This document shows positions 43,151 through 51,630 of a DNA stretch of 64,000 bases, piece after piece (within the stretch, counting starts at the first letter, position 1; each line of letters begins with the position of its first letter). This DNA is from Planctomycetota bacterium (GTDB taxonomy: Bacteria; Planctomycetota; UBA1135; UBA2386). Position numbers and translations under genes: made by a program. The stretch is taken from NCBI GenBank assembly GCA_016716265.1, contig JADJWQ010000006.1:620001-684000 (forward strand). Direction: 5' to 3'. A model generated the notes under the pieces. It saw only the letters and a list, made by a program, of their open reading frames with translations, searched no databases and had not been told where the DNA came from.

Positions 43151-44414
43151 TTGGCCCCGACCCGACCGGAACCTCCGCGCACACCCGCGCCACCGAGCGC
43201 ACCGCCGCCGCTCGTCCTGCCGTCGGACCGCGACGCGAGCGGCCGCGACCTCGGCGACGCCGAGCTCGCGCTGCTCGCACAGGCGGTGCGCAGCGGCCAC
43301 CTGAACAGCACCGGCGGCACACTGACGCCGCGCTTCGAAGCGGCGTTCGCCGCGCATGGGGGCCGCGACCGCGGTCGCCTGCAACTCCGGCAGCGCCGCG
43401 ATCCACGCGGCGCTCGGCGCGCTGGGACTGCAGCCGGGCGACGAGGTGATCACGACGCCGATCACCGACATGGGCGCCGTGCTGCCGATCCCGTACGAGG
43501 GCGCGGTGCCGGTGTTCGCCGACGTCGACCCGCAGACCGGCAACGTGACGCCGACCACGGTCGCCGCGCGGCTGACACCGCGCACTGCCGCGGTGATCGT
43601 CACGCACCTGTTCGGGCAGCCCGCGGAGACACGGGCGATCGCCCGGCTGTGCGCGGAGCGCGGCATCCCGCTGATCGAGGATGCCGCCCAGGCGTTCCTC
43701 GCCACCGAGCAGGACCGGCTGGTCAGCTCGATCGGCGCGCTCGGCTGCTTCAGCTTCCAGCAGGGCAAGCACCTGACGACCGGCGAGGGCGGCATGGTCG
43801 TCAGCGCCGATCGCGCGCTGGCCGACGGCGTCGCGCGCTTCGTCAACAAGGGCTGGGGCTACGGCGATGCCGCCCCCGATCACGACCGCCCCGGGCTCAA
43901 CTACCGGCTTACCGAGCTGCAAGCGGCGGTCGGCCTCGCGCAACTCGACAAGCTCGACGGCTGCGTCGCGCGTCGCCGGCGCGCCGCGGCGCGAGCCCTC
44001 GACGGGCTCGGCGACCTGCCCGGCATCACGCTGCCACACCCGCGCCCCGGCACCGAGCACTCGTACTGGCGCTTCGCGCTGCTCGTGGATCCCGAGGTCG
44101 TCCCCGGCGGGCCGGACGCGCTCGGGGCCCTGCTGCGCGACCTCGGCGTCGGCAACGCCCCGCGCTACGTGAAGAAGCCCGCGTTCGACTGCGCCGTGTT
44201 CCGCGATCCCGCGCGCTTCGGCGCGCTGGCCGGAGCGTTCGCGGCGCCGTCCAGCGCCCGCTTCGGCGATCGCACGACACACCCGGGCTGTTACCGCTTC
44301 CTCGACCGCGTGCTGGTGCTGCCGTGGAACGAGCAGCTCACCGACGCGCAGGTCGACGGCATCGTCGCAGCGGTGCGCCGGGCGCACGCCGCGCTGTGCG
44401 GGGCGCACCGATGA
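43151..44414 (+). CDS. wbpE: DegT/DnrJ/EryC1/StrS (WbpE-like) aminotransferase, frameshifted
   Basis: A PLP-dependent sugar aminotransferase of about 420 residues split by one frameshift. The N-terminal part (43151-43357) ends in GHLNSTGG ... FEAAFAAH. The rest continues in the next frame as GAATAVACNSGSAAIHAAL. One extra G in the G5 run at 43358-43362 explains the shift; four Gs restore the normal family sequence. The PLP lysine is in SFQQGKHLTTGEGG, and EDAAQAFLA gives the cofactor Asp. The neighbours make it the likely 3-amination enzyme giving UDP-GlcNAc(3NH2)A with glutamate as donor. Its stop overlaps the next ATG. Confidence 0.82.
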
Positions 44415-45445
44415 GCGGCGCCCTGCGGCTCGCCGTCGTCGGCGCGGGCGGACGCATCGCGCAGGACTACCTCACGGTGCTGCCGGACAGCGCAGACCTC
44501 GCCGTGGTCGCCTTCGTCGAGGCGGACGCCACCGCGCGCGCCCGGCTGTCGGGTCCGCAGCGAGGCGGCGACCGACCGCCCGGCTCGACGCGGCCCCCAC
44601 CGGTGTTCGACAGCGTCGACGCACTGCTGCTCGACGGCCCGGAGTTCGACGTCGCCCTGCTGCTGACGCCCCCGGCCACGCACGAGCCGCTCACGATCGA
44701 GCTGCTGCACGCCGGCCGCCACGTGCTCTGCGAGAAGCCGCTCGCCACCGACGTCGCCGCCGCGCGGCGGATGCTCGACGCCGCGCGGGCGGCGGACCGC
44801 CTGCTGGTCATGGCGAGCAAGTTCCGCTTCGTCGCGGACGTCGACCGCGCCCGCGAGCTGCTCGACGCCGGGGCCGTCGGCACACCGCTCCTCTACGAGA
44901 ACGTGTTCTGCGCGCCGGTCCCGATGGCGGGCCGTTGGAACGCCGACCCGGCGGTGTCCGGCGGCGGCGTGCTGATCGACAACGGTGCACACGCGGCGGA
45001 TCTCGCGCGCTGCCTCGGCGGCGAGGTGGTGGCGATCACGGCGGCGGCCGCAGCGCCCCGCGTGCAGGACGTCGCGGTCGAGGACACCGCGCGCGTGACC
45101 ATCGAGACCGCGAGTGGCGCGGTCGGCCACGTCGACCTGAGCTGGTCGCTGTCGACCGGCCGGCCGGACTACGCGACGGTCCACGGCACCGCAGGCTCGC
45201 TGTCGCTGTGCTGGTCGGGGCTGCGCCTGCGCGACGCCCGCGGCGCCGTCCGGGACCTCGGCGACGGCTACGACAAGCGGCGGGCGTTCGGCGCCCAGCT
45301 CGAGCAGTTCGCGCGCGCCGTGCGCGGCCTCGAGCCGCCTCGCCCGGACGCCACCGACGCACTCCATTCGGTCGCGTTCGTCGCGGCCGCCTACCGCGCG
45401 ATGCGCGAGCGCCGCCGCATCGCGATCGAGGAGGTCCTCGCGTGA
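44411..45445 (+). CDS. wbpB: Gfo/Idh/MocA dehydrogenase, WbpB-like (UDP-GlcNAcA 3-dehydrogenase)
   Basis: 344 residues. Rossmann start LAVVGAGGRIAQDYL, family motif LCEKPLATD near 113, then GGGVLIDNGAHAADLARCLGG, where the Asp-x3-His pair is the usual catalytic site of the family. In the Wbp pathway this enzyme oxidises C3 of UDP-GlcNAcA with tightly bound NAD recycled by 2-oxoglutarate, handing a 3-keto sugar to the aminotransferase. That role is inferred from position between wbpE and wbpD homologs; many other Gfo/Idh reactions exist. The ATG overlaps the wbpE stop (ATGA), and the stop overlaps the wbpD GTG. Confidence 0.78.
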   Translation: MSGALRLAVVGAGGRIAQDYLTVLPDSADLAVVAFVEADATARARLSGPQRGGDRPPGSTRPPPVFDSVDALLLDGPEFDVALLLTPPATHEPLTIELLHAGRHVLCEKPLATDVAAARRMLDAARAADRLLVMASKFRFVADVDRARELLDAGAVGTPLLYENVFCAPVPMAGRWNADPAVSGGGVLIDNGAHAADLARCLGGEVVAITAAAAAPRVQDVAVEDTARVTIETASGAVGHVDLSWSLSTGRPDYATVHGTAGSLSLCWSGLRLRDARGAVRDLGDGYDKRRAFGAQLEQFARAVRGLEPPRPDATDALHSVAFVAAAYRAMRERRRIAIEEVLA

Positions 45446-46068
45446 TCGACCCGAGCGCGCGGATCCACCCGACCGCGCTCGTCGAGGACGGCGCACACGT
45501 CGGCGCGCGCACCGCGGTCTGGGACTCCGCACACCTGCGTAGCGGAGCCCGGATCGGCCGCGACTGCATCGTCGGCGAGAAGACCTACGTGGCCGGCGGT
45601 GCGACGATCGGCGATCTGTGCAAGCTCAATGCGCAGGTCTACGTGTGTGCCGGCGTGACGATCGAGGACGGCGTCATGCTGAGCGCCCACGTCGTGTTCA
45701 CCAACGATCTGCTGCCGCGCGCGTGCGACACCGCGATGACGGCGCTGCGACCGTCCGAGCCCGACGAGCACACGCTGTCCACCACCGTGCGGCGTGGCGC
45801 GACCGTCGGCGCCAATGCGACGATCGGTCCGGGGCTCGTGCTCGGCGCCTTCTGCATGGTCGGCATGGGCAGCGTCGTGACGCGCGACGTGCCCGACCAC
45901 GCGCTCGTCGTCGGCAATCCTGCGCGCATCGTGGGCCTCGTCGCTCGCGACGGCACCCGCGTATGGAGCGCGCCGGCGCCCGGGCGGCTGCCGCCGGACG
46001 GCGCCGAGATCCCGTGCCCCGACGGTCGCGTGCTGCGCATCGACCGCGGCCGGGTGAGCTGCTCCTGA
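45442..46068 (+). CDS. wbpD: hexapeptide-repeat N-acetyltransferase (WbpD-like)
   Basis: 208 residues of left-handed parallel beta-helix built from hexapeptide repeats (ARIHPTALVEDGAHVGARTAVWDSAHL, then IGRDCIVGEKTYVAGGATIGDLCKL and VGANATIGPGLVLGAFCMVGMGSVVTRDVPDHALVVGNPARIVG). A looped segment VFTNDLLPRA contains the Asn-Asp typical of WbpD/WlbB-type enzymes. It would acetylate the 3-amino group with acetyl-CoA, giving UDP-GlcNAc3NAcA. The GTG start overlaps the wbpB stop. Confidence 0.85.
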   Translation: MIDPSARIHPTALVEDGAHVGARTAVWDSAHLRSGARIGRDCIVGEKTYVAGGATIGDLCKLNAQVYVCAGVTIEDGVMLSAHVVFTNDLLPRACDTAMTALRPSEPDEHTLSTTVRRGATVGANATIGPGLVLGAFCMVGMGSVVTRDVPDHALVVGNPARIVGLVARDGTRVWSAPAPGRLPPDGAEIPCPDGRVLRIDRGRVSCS

Positions 46069-46085
46069 CGGCCGGCGGCGCAGGA

Positions 46086-46091
46086 TAGACT
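46086..46091 (+). promoter_or_regulatory. candidate -10 element (TAGACT), leaderless type
   Basis: TAGACT is followed by 6 nt and the ATG at 46098. CTGACG at 46065-46070, 15 nt further up, is a weak -35 candidate. Confidence 0.5.
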
Positions 46092-46097
46092 GCCGCG

Positions 46098-48440
46098 ATG
46101 CGCGCGCTCGCCCTCTCGCTCCTCGCCACCGCCCTGCCCGCGCAGGACGCCGCGATCGTCCCCGATCCACCGATCCCGGAAGGCCACTCGCACTACGGTG
46201 CGACGTTCGACGAGGGTCCGCGCCAGGCAGCCCGCCTGATGGACGGCATGAACTCCGCGGTGTCGTTCCCGGTCACCACGGCGAGCCCCGACGGCCAGGC
46301 GTTCTTCGACCAGGGTGTCGTGCAGCTCCACGGCTTCTGGTACCTGGAGGCGGAGCGCTCGTTCCGGCAGGTCGCCGCGATCGACCCGGATTGTGCGATG
46401 GCGTATTGGGGCATGGCGATGGCGAACGTCGACAACGAGCGCCGCGCGCACGGCTTCGCGCGCGAGGCGTTCGTACGCCGCGACCGGGCCGGCGACCTCG
46501 AGCGGATGCACATCGAGGCGCTCGCCCGGTTCCACGCCGCCGACGCTGCCGACGCCGGGACCACCGACTACACGCCGCCGGAGCCGCGCAGCGACGCGGA
46601 CGTGCGCCGCCGCAGGCGCTACGTCGAGGACCTCGAGGCCGCGCTGGCCAGGTTCCCGGACCACGTCGAGACGAAGGCGTTCCTCGCCAACCAGCTGTGG
46701 CTCGACCAGGACGCCGGCATCGCGACTCCGAGCCGCCAGGCCAACGACGCGCTGCTCCAGCAGGTGTTCGCGGCCGTGCCACTGCACCCCGCCCACCACT
46801 ATCGCGTGCACCTGTGGGACAGCCGGGCCACCGCGGAGCGCGCGACCGGTTCGGCCGCGCTGCTCGGTCACACCGCGCCCGGGATCGCACACATGTGGCA
46901 CATGGGCGGTCACATCTGGGCGCAGCTCGACCGACACGGCGATGCGGCGTGGCAGCAGGAGGCGTCCGCACGCGTCGATCACGCGCAGATGATGCGCGAT
47001 CGCGTGATGCCGGATCAGATCCACAACTACGCGCACAACAACGAGTGGCTGTGTCGCTCGCTGCGCCACGTCGGCAGGGTCACCGAGGCGATCGACCTCG
47101 CGAAGAACATGGTCGAGCTGCCGCGACACCCGGTGTGGAACGACCCGGCCCAGGGGCGGAACTCGGCGAACTACGGGCCGCGGCGATTGCTGGAGACGCT
47201 CGAGACCTGGGAGTGCTGGGACGAGGCGCTCGCACTCGCCGACACGATGTACCTCGACACGTCGTCGATCGAGCCGGCGGAGGATCTGCGCTGGAGCTCG
47301 CGGCGGCTCGTGCTGCTGGCGCGGGCCCGCTTCGCGCGCGGCGAGCGCGACGAGCTGGCGGCGTTGCACGCGCGGGCGACGGCGCTGCTCGACGACGCGC
47401 GCCACCGCCGGGCGGCGGCGATCGACACCGCCGAGGCTGCCGCGCTCGCGAGCGGCGCCGGCGCCGACGCGGTCGACGAGGCGGTCGCCGCGGCGGCCCG
47501 GGGGCCGACCCGCAGCGTCCGCGAGGTACACGACGCCGAGCGGCAGGTCGACGGCCTGCTGCAGTGGCTCGACGCCGCCGGCGACGACGCGCGACGGCGC
47601 GAAGCGCTGGCTCGGCTCGAGACCGCCGGCCATGACCGGGGGCACCTCGCCCGGCTGTGGCTCGCCGTGGGCGACGGCGCGAAGGCACGCGAGCTCGCGA
47701 CCACCGCGGCCCGCGAGGCCGGGCGGGCGGCGCCGCTCGCCAACCTCGTCCACGTGCTGTGGGAGTGCGGCGCACGCGACGAGGCGCGCGAACGATTCGA
47801 GACGCTGCGCGCCTTCTCGGCGCGCTTCGAGCTCGCGCGCGAGCCGTTCCGCCGCCTCGAGACGATGTGCGCGGAGCTCGGCCTGCCCGCCGACTGGCGC
47901 GCCGAGGACGTGCCGGCGCCCGACGTCGGCGTGCGGCCCGACCTCGACACCCTCGGACCGTTCCGCTGGTCGCCGTCCCCCGCGCCCGGTTTCGCGCTGC
48001 CGGACCGCGACCGCGCGATCGTGCGGCTCGCCGATCGCGCGGGGCGCCCGATACTGGTCGTCCTGTTCCTCGGCTTCGGCTGCGTGCATTGCGTCGAGCA
48101 GCTGCAGGCGCTCGCCCCGCTGACCGAGGCGTTCCGCGCGGCGGGCATCGACGTCGTGGCGATCGGGACCGACACCGTCGCCGAGCTGGCCGCCTCCGAG
48201 GCAGGCGCCACCCCGACCGAGCGCTACCCGTTCACGATCCTCGCCGATCCCGACCTCGACACGTTCCGTGCGTGGCGCGCGTACGACGACTTCGAACGCA
48301 CGCCGCTGCACGGCACGTTCCTGGTCGATGCCGCAGGCCTCGTGCGCTGGCAGGACGTCGGCTACGAGCCGTTCACGGACCTCGCGTTCCTGCTGCGCGA
48401 GAGCCGCCGCCTGCTCGCGCTGCCCACCGCGGCGGACTGA
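46098..48440 (+). CDS. TPR protein with C-terminal redoxin domain, exported
   Basis: 780 residues. Short signal peptide (MRALALSLLATALPAQD). Residues 60-610 are helical TPR-type repeats with conserved His and Trp segments (SFPVTTASPDGQAFFDQGVVQLHGFWYLEAERSF, then HMWHMGGHIWAQLDRHGDAAWQQEA). The last 140 residues are a redoxin domain starting PGFALPDRD, with GFGCVHCVEQL carrying a CxxC pair and FTILADPDLDTFRAWRAYDD. Such fusions occur in planctomycetes; function unknown, perhaps extracytoplasmic thiol chemistry on bound partners. It is 29 bp after wbpD but has its own -10-like site. Confidence 0.78.
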   Translation: MRALALSLLATALPAQDAAIVPDPPIPEGHSHYGATFDEGPRQAARLMDGMNSAVSFPVTTASPDGQAFFDQGVVQLHGFWYLEAERSFRQVAAIDPDCAMAYWGMAMANVDNERRAHGFAREAFVRRDRAGDLERMHIEALARFHAADAADAGTTDYTPPEPRSDADVRRRRRYVEDLEAALARFPDHVETKAFLANQLWLDQDAGIATPSRQANDALLQQVFAAVPLHPAHHYRVHLWDSRATAERATGSAALLGHTAPGIAHMWHMGGHIWAQLDRHGDAAWQQEASARVDHAQMMRDRVMPDQIHNYAHNNEWLCRSLRHVGRVTEAIDLAKNMVELPRHPVWNDPAQGRNSANYGPRRLLETLETWECWDEALALADTMYLDTSSIEPAEDLRWSSRRLVLLARARFARGERDELAALHARATALLDDARHRRAAAIDTAEAAALASGAGADAVDEAVAAAARGPTRSVREVHDAERQVDGLLQWLDAAGDDARRREALARLETAGHDRGHLARLWLAVGDGAKARELATTAAREAGRAAPLANLVHVLWECGARDEARERFETLRAFSARFELAREPFRRLETMCAELGLPADWRAEDVPAPDVGVRPDLDTLGPFRWSPSPAPGFALPDRDRAIVRLADRAGRPILVVLFLGFGCVHCVEQLQALAPLTEAFRAAGIDVVAIGTDTVAELAASEAGATPTERYPFTILADPDLDTFRAWRAYDDFERTPLHGTFLVDAAGLVRWQDVGYEPFTDLAFLLRESRRLLALPTAAD

Positions 48441-48461
48441 CGGCCGGCCCGGGCCGGGCGC

Positions 48462-48857
48462 TCAGCGGTCGCGCAGCCGCTCGGCCAGCCCGGTCACGTA
48501 GTCGACCCAGGCGCTCGCGTCGTCCTCGGCGAGCCACACTTCCCGCATCACCGAGCTGCGGCCGACGCGGTCGACGGCACGCCAGGCGAGGTCGACGATC
48601 TCGCGTGGCGCCCGCGCCCGCGTGAGCACCCATTCGGTGACCTCCTCCGGCAGCTCGGGCGCGGGCCTGCCGCACCACGCCGCGACGGTCTCCGCGGCGG
48701 CGAGCGCGAGCGCGCTGTCGATCTCGTCCGGGATCGCCGCACCCAGCGCGCTACCGAGCGCGTCCCGCAGCACCTCGGCGTCGTCGGCTTCGGCGAGCTC
48801 GTAGAGCCAGTCCGCCGCGTGGTCGTTGTCGAACGGGCCGATTCCCCACCTTCCCAT
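48462..48857 (-). CDS. DUF4259 domain protein
   Basis: 131 residues opening MGRWGIGPFDNDHAADWLYEL, the diagnostic start of DUF4259, followed by repeated short helices. Its function is unknown; members often sit near defence or immunity genes, but no such genes are adjacent here. GGAGGGAGGG on the minus strand about 10 nt before the ATG is one of the strongest Shine-Dalgarno sites in the window. It is convergent with the TPR-redoxin gene. Confidence 0.85.
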   Translation of the reverse strand: MGRWGIGPFDNDHAADWLYELAEADDAEVLRDALGSALGAAIPDEIDSALALAAAETVAAWCGRPAPELPEEVTEWVLTRARAPREIVDLAWRAVDRVGRSSVMREVWLAEDDASAWVDYVTGLAERLRDR

Positions 48858-49039
48858 GCGAGTCGTCCCTCCCTCCTCGATCCGGTCCCACACCGATGCG
48901 GCGCGGGGTCGGTTCGACCGAAGGATGCACCGCGTCTCACTGCCGTGCGGCCGGGAACCGTGATCGTGTCGACGCGGGATTCCGTCCCGGCGCGGGACCG
49001 GCGAAGGTCCCGGATCGGGCCGCGGCGACCACCGGGGGG

Positions 49040-49768
49040 TCAATCCCAGAAGCGATAGCGAACGATCGCCCACATGGCGGCGAACCCGTCGCGCCAGCCG
49101 ATCTTCTTGCCCTCGTCGTAGCCGCGGGCGTCGTAGTGGATCGGCACCTCGAACACGCGCAACCTGCGCCTCGCGATCTTCGCCGTCAGCTCGGGTTCCA
49201 CTGTGAAACCGCGCGAGCGGATCTCGATCCCGGCCAGCGCCTCGCGGCGGAACGCCTTGTAGCAGGTCTCCATGTCGGTGAGGTCGAGACCCGTGAACAG
49301 ATTGCTGAAGAAGGTCAGCAGTCGATTGCCGACCATGTGCATCAGCCGGTGCTGCGGCAGCCCGCGCCCGACCAGGTAGCGCGAGCCGTATACGACGTCG
49401 GCGCCGTGCGCGGCGAACGGCTCCAGCAGCCGCGGATAGTCCGCCGGGTCGTATTCGAGGTCGGCGTCCTGCACGATCACGATGTCGCCGCGCGCGGCGG
49501 CGAAGCCGGTGCGCAGCGCGGCGCCCTTGCCACGGTTCTGCTGGTGGCGGAGCACGCACACGCGCGGCGGATCGGCACGCCGGCTGAGGATCTCCCACGA
49601 CCGGTCGCGCGAGCCGTCGTCGACGAGCACGACCTCGCTGACGCAGCCCTGCGCGAGCACGCGATCGAGCACCGCCTCGAGGGTGACCTCCTCGTTGTAG
49701 ACGGGCACGACCACGCTGACGGCCGGCGGCGCGGCGGTCGACGTTCGATCGTCGGTGGACGTCGTCAT
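49040..49768 (-). CDS. family 2 glycosyltransferase (DPM1/polyprenyl-phosphate type)
   Basis: 242 residues of GT-A fold: SVVVPVYNEEVTLEAVLDRVL near 18-38, DDGSRDRSW, RGKGAALRTGFAAARGDIVIVQDADLEYDP with the metal-binding Asp-x-Asp, and a C-terminal segment FEVPIHYDARGYDEGKKIGWRDG. These match dolichol/undecaprenyl-phosphate mannosyl or glucosyl transferases without the C-terminal membrane domain. It probably loads a lipid carrier for glycan assembly. A TACAGT hexamer at 49828-49833 may be its promoter, about 60 nt upstream. Confidence 0.85.
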   Translation of the reverse strand: MTTSTDDRTSTAAPPAVSVVVPVYNEEVTLEAVLDRVLAQGCVSEVVLVDDGSRDRSWEILSRRADPPRVCVLRHQQNRGKGAALRTGFAAARGDIVIVQDADLEYDPADYPRLLEPFAAHGADVVYGSRYLVGRGLPQHRLMHMVGNRLLTFFSNLFTGLDLTDMETCYKAFRREALAGIEIRSRGFTVEPELTAKIARRRLRVFEVPIHYDARGYDEGKKIGWRDGFAAMWAIVRYRFWD

Positions 49769-49851
49769 CTCGGCGGGAACGCGGACGGTGGCGGCGGGCG
49801 GCGCCCGGCCGGCTGCGAGGGCGCCCGACTGTACGGCCCGCGGGGTCCGCC

Positions 49852-50526
49852 TCAATCGCGCGGTGCGAGCGGCCCGGCGGGCGGCACGAACGGATGCGCC
49901 CCCTCGTCGCCGCGGCGGTCGGGCTCCCGCCCGGTCAGCCACGGCGCGGCGAGCGCCTCGGCGAGGCCGGCGGGATCGAGGAAGGGCTCGACGTCGCGGG
50001 GTGCAGCGAGCCACTGGTCGACCAGGCCGAGCACCGAGGCGGCGAGCAGGAACGACGCGAGCACCGGATCGCCCGCGAAGGCCGAGCCGTCGCGACCACC
50101 CTGGATCAACGCGTCGCGCAACCGGGCGCGCAACGCGCGGTGCTCCTCGCGTGCATCGGCGCGGATCGCAGCGGTCAGACGGTCCTGCAGCTCCCCGGTC
50201 AGCACCCGCAACAGGCGCGCGCCGGCCGGGCTCTCGACGTGCAGCGCGAGGAACGCGCGCAGCGTGGCGACCAGCGCCGCGGCCCCGGACGCCGCGCCGA
50301 CCGCCGCGCGGTCGAGCCGCTCGCGGAGCGCGCCTCGCCAGTGGTCGAGCACCGCGAAGAACAGCTCCTCCTTGCTGCGGAAGTGGAAGTAGACGCCGCC
50401 CTTGGTCACCCCGGCGGCCGCGCCGACGCCGGTCATCGTCGTCGCGCCGAAGCCCTGCCGCGCGAACGCCTCGGTCGCCGCCAGCACCAGCCGGGCCCGC
50501 AGCTCGACGTCGATCGGTCGCGCCAT
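49852..50526 (-). CDS. TetR/AcrR family transcriptional regulator
   Basis: 224 residues. The N-terminal helix-turn-helix (about 10-55) has the family pattern: ATEAFARQGFGATTMTGVGAAAGVTKGGVYFHFRSKEELF. The C-terminal ligand domain (about 70-200) is variable. It is divergent from lipA and the 2-oxoacid dehydrogenase operon, with a palindrome TACCCGTGGGTA in the shared region, so it probably represses itself and perhaps that operon. The effector is unknown; a CoA ester or 2-oxoacid would fit. The ATG at 50526 was preferred over an in-frame upstream start without domain sequence. Confidence 0.9.
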   Translation of the reverse strand: MARPIDVELRARLVLAATEAFARQGFGATTMTGVGAAAGVTKGGVYFHFRSKEELFFAVLDHWRGALRERLDRAAVGAASGAAALVATLRAFLALHVESPAGARLLRVLTGELQDRLTAAIRADAREEHRALRARLRDALIQGGRDGSAFAGDPVLASFLLAASVLGLVDQWLAAPRDVEPFLDPAGLAEALAAPWLTGREPDRRGDEGAHPFVPPAGPLAPRD

Positions 50527-50550
50527 CGCCGCGGCATCGTGCCGAGCATG

Positions 50551-50587
50551 GATACCCGTGGGTAGCTCATTTTCCGATACCCATGAG
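50551..50587. promoter_or_regulatory. candidate TetR operator in the tetR/lipA divergent region
   Basis: TACCCGTGGGTA at 50553-50564 is a near-perfect palindrome with 5-bp arms around GT. A second GATACCC half-site at 50576-50582 repeats the first (50551-50557) 25 bp further on. It begins 24 bp upstream of the tetR ATG. Confidence 0.5.
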
Positions 50588-50688
50588 AATGTCACTCGGC
50601 TCGCACTTCCCTGGACTGCGCGCTCCGCCTAGGCTGCGCGGCCCGCTGCGCCGTGCGCGGCGTCCTCGTCCCGTCCCGATCGCCCCTC

Positions 50689-51630
50689 ATGACCGCCAAG
50701 GCAGACCAGACCCACGGCCGCTTCGGCCGCGTCGCGCCGGGGCCGAAGCCCGGGTGGCTCAAGGTGCCGATCCCGAGCGGTCCGACCGTGCACCGGCTCG
50801 GCGCGATCCTGCGCGAGCGCTCGCTGCACACGGTCTGCGAGGAGGCGCGCTGTCCGAACCAGGGTGAGTGCTGGGCCGGTGGCACGGCGACGTTCATGGT
50901 GCTCGGCGACACCTGCACCCGCGGCTGCCGCTTCTGCGCGGTGAAGACGCACGCGCGCGGCCAGGCCGTCGACGCCGACGAGCCCGAGAAGGTGGGTGAG
51001 GCGGTCGCCGCGATGGGGCTGCGCTACGTCGTGTTGACGATGGTCGACCGCGACGATCTGCCCGACGGTGGAGCCGCGCACGTCGCGGCGACGATCGCGG
51101 CGATCAAGCGACGGGATCCGGAGGTCCTCGTCGAGGCGCTGACCGGCGACTTCCAGGGCGACCGCGCGCAGCTCGCGGCCACGCTCGCCGGCGCTCCCGA
51201 CGTGTTCGCACACAACGTCGAGACCGTGCTGCGGCTGACCCCGCGCGTGCGCGACCACCGCTGCAGCTACGTCCGCAGCCTCGAGGTGCTGCGCACGGCG
51301 AAGCAGCTGCGCCCTGACGTGATCACCAAGTCGTCGCTGATGGTCGGACTGGGCGAGTCCGAGCGCGAGGTCGAGCAGGCGATGGACGACCTGCGCGAGC
51401 ACGGCGTCGACGTCGTGACCTTCGGCCAGTACCTGCGGCCCACGCTGAAGCACCTGCCGGTCCGCGAGCACCTGAGCCCGGCGCGGTTCAAGGCCTACGA
51501 GCAGCGCGCGCTGCGCAAGGGCTTCCTGTACGTGGCCTCGGGACCGCTCGTGCGGTCCTCCTACAAGGCCGCCGAGTTCTACATCGAAGGCATGCTGAGG
51601 CGGCGCCGCGCCGCGTCGGCCGAGAGCTGA
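50689..51630 (+). CDS. lipA: lipoyl synthase
   Basis: 313 residues of the radical SAM family. The auxiliary [4Fe-4S] cluster ligands are Cys50, Cys55 and Cys61 (CEEARCPNQGEC). The radical SAM cluster is Cys76, Cys80 and Cys83 (CTRGCRFC). The C-terminal RSSYKAAEF carries the Arg-Ser-Ser-Tyr signature that ligates the auxiliary cluster. It inserts two sulfurs into octanoyl-E2. Its last base is shared with the start codon of the E1alpha gene (TGATG), so lipoate insertion is coupled to making the enzyme complex that needs it. A GTG at 50653 is a possible upstream start. Confidence 0.96.
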   Translation: MTAKADQTHGRFGRVAPGPKPGWLKVPIPSGPTVHRLGAILRERSLHTVCEEARCPNQGECWAGGTATFMVLGDTCTRGCRFCAVKTHARGQAVDADEPEKVGEAVAAMGLRYVVLTMVDRDDLPDGGAAHVAATIAAIKRRDPEVLVEALTGDFQGDRAQLAATLAGAPDVFAHNVETVLRLTPRVRDHRCSYVRSLEVLRTAKQLRPDVITKSSLMVGLGESEREVEQAMDDLREHGVDVVTFGQYLRPTLKHLPVREHLSPARFKAYEQRALRKGFLYVASGPLVRSSYKAAEFYIEGMLRRRRAASAES

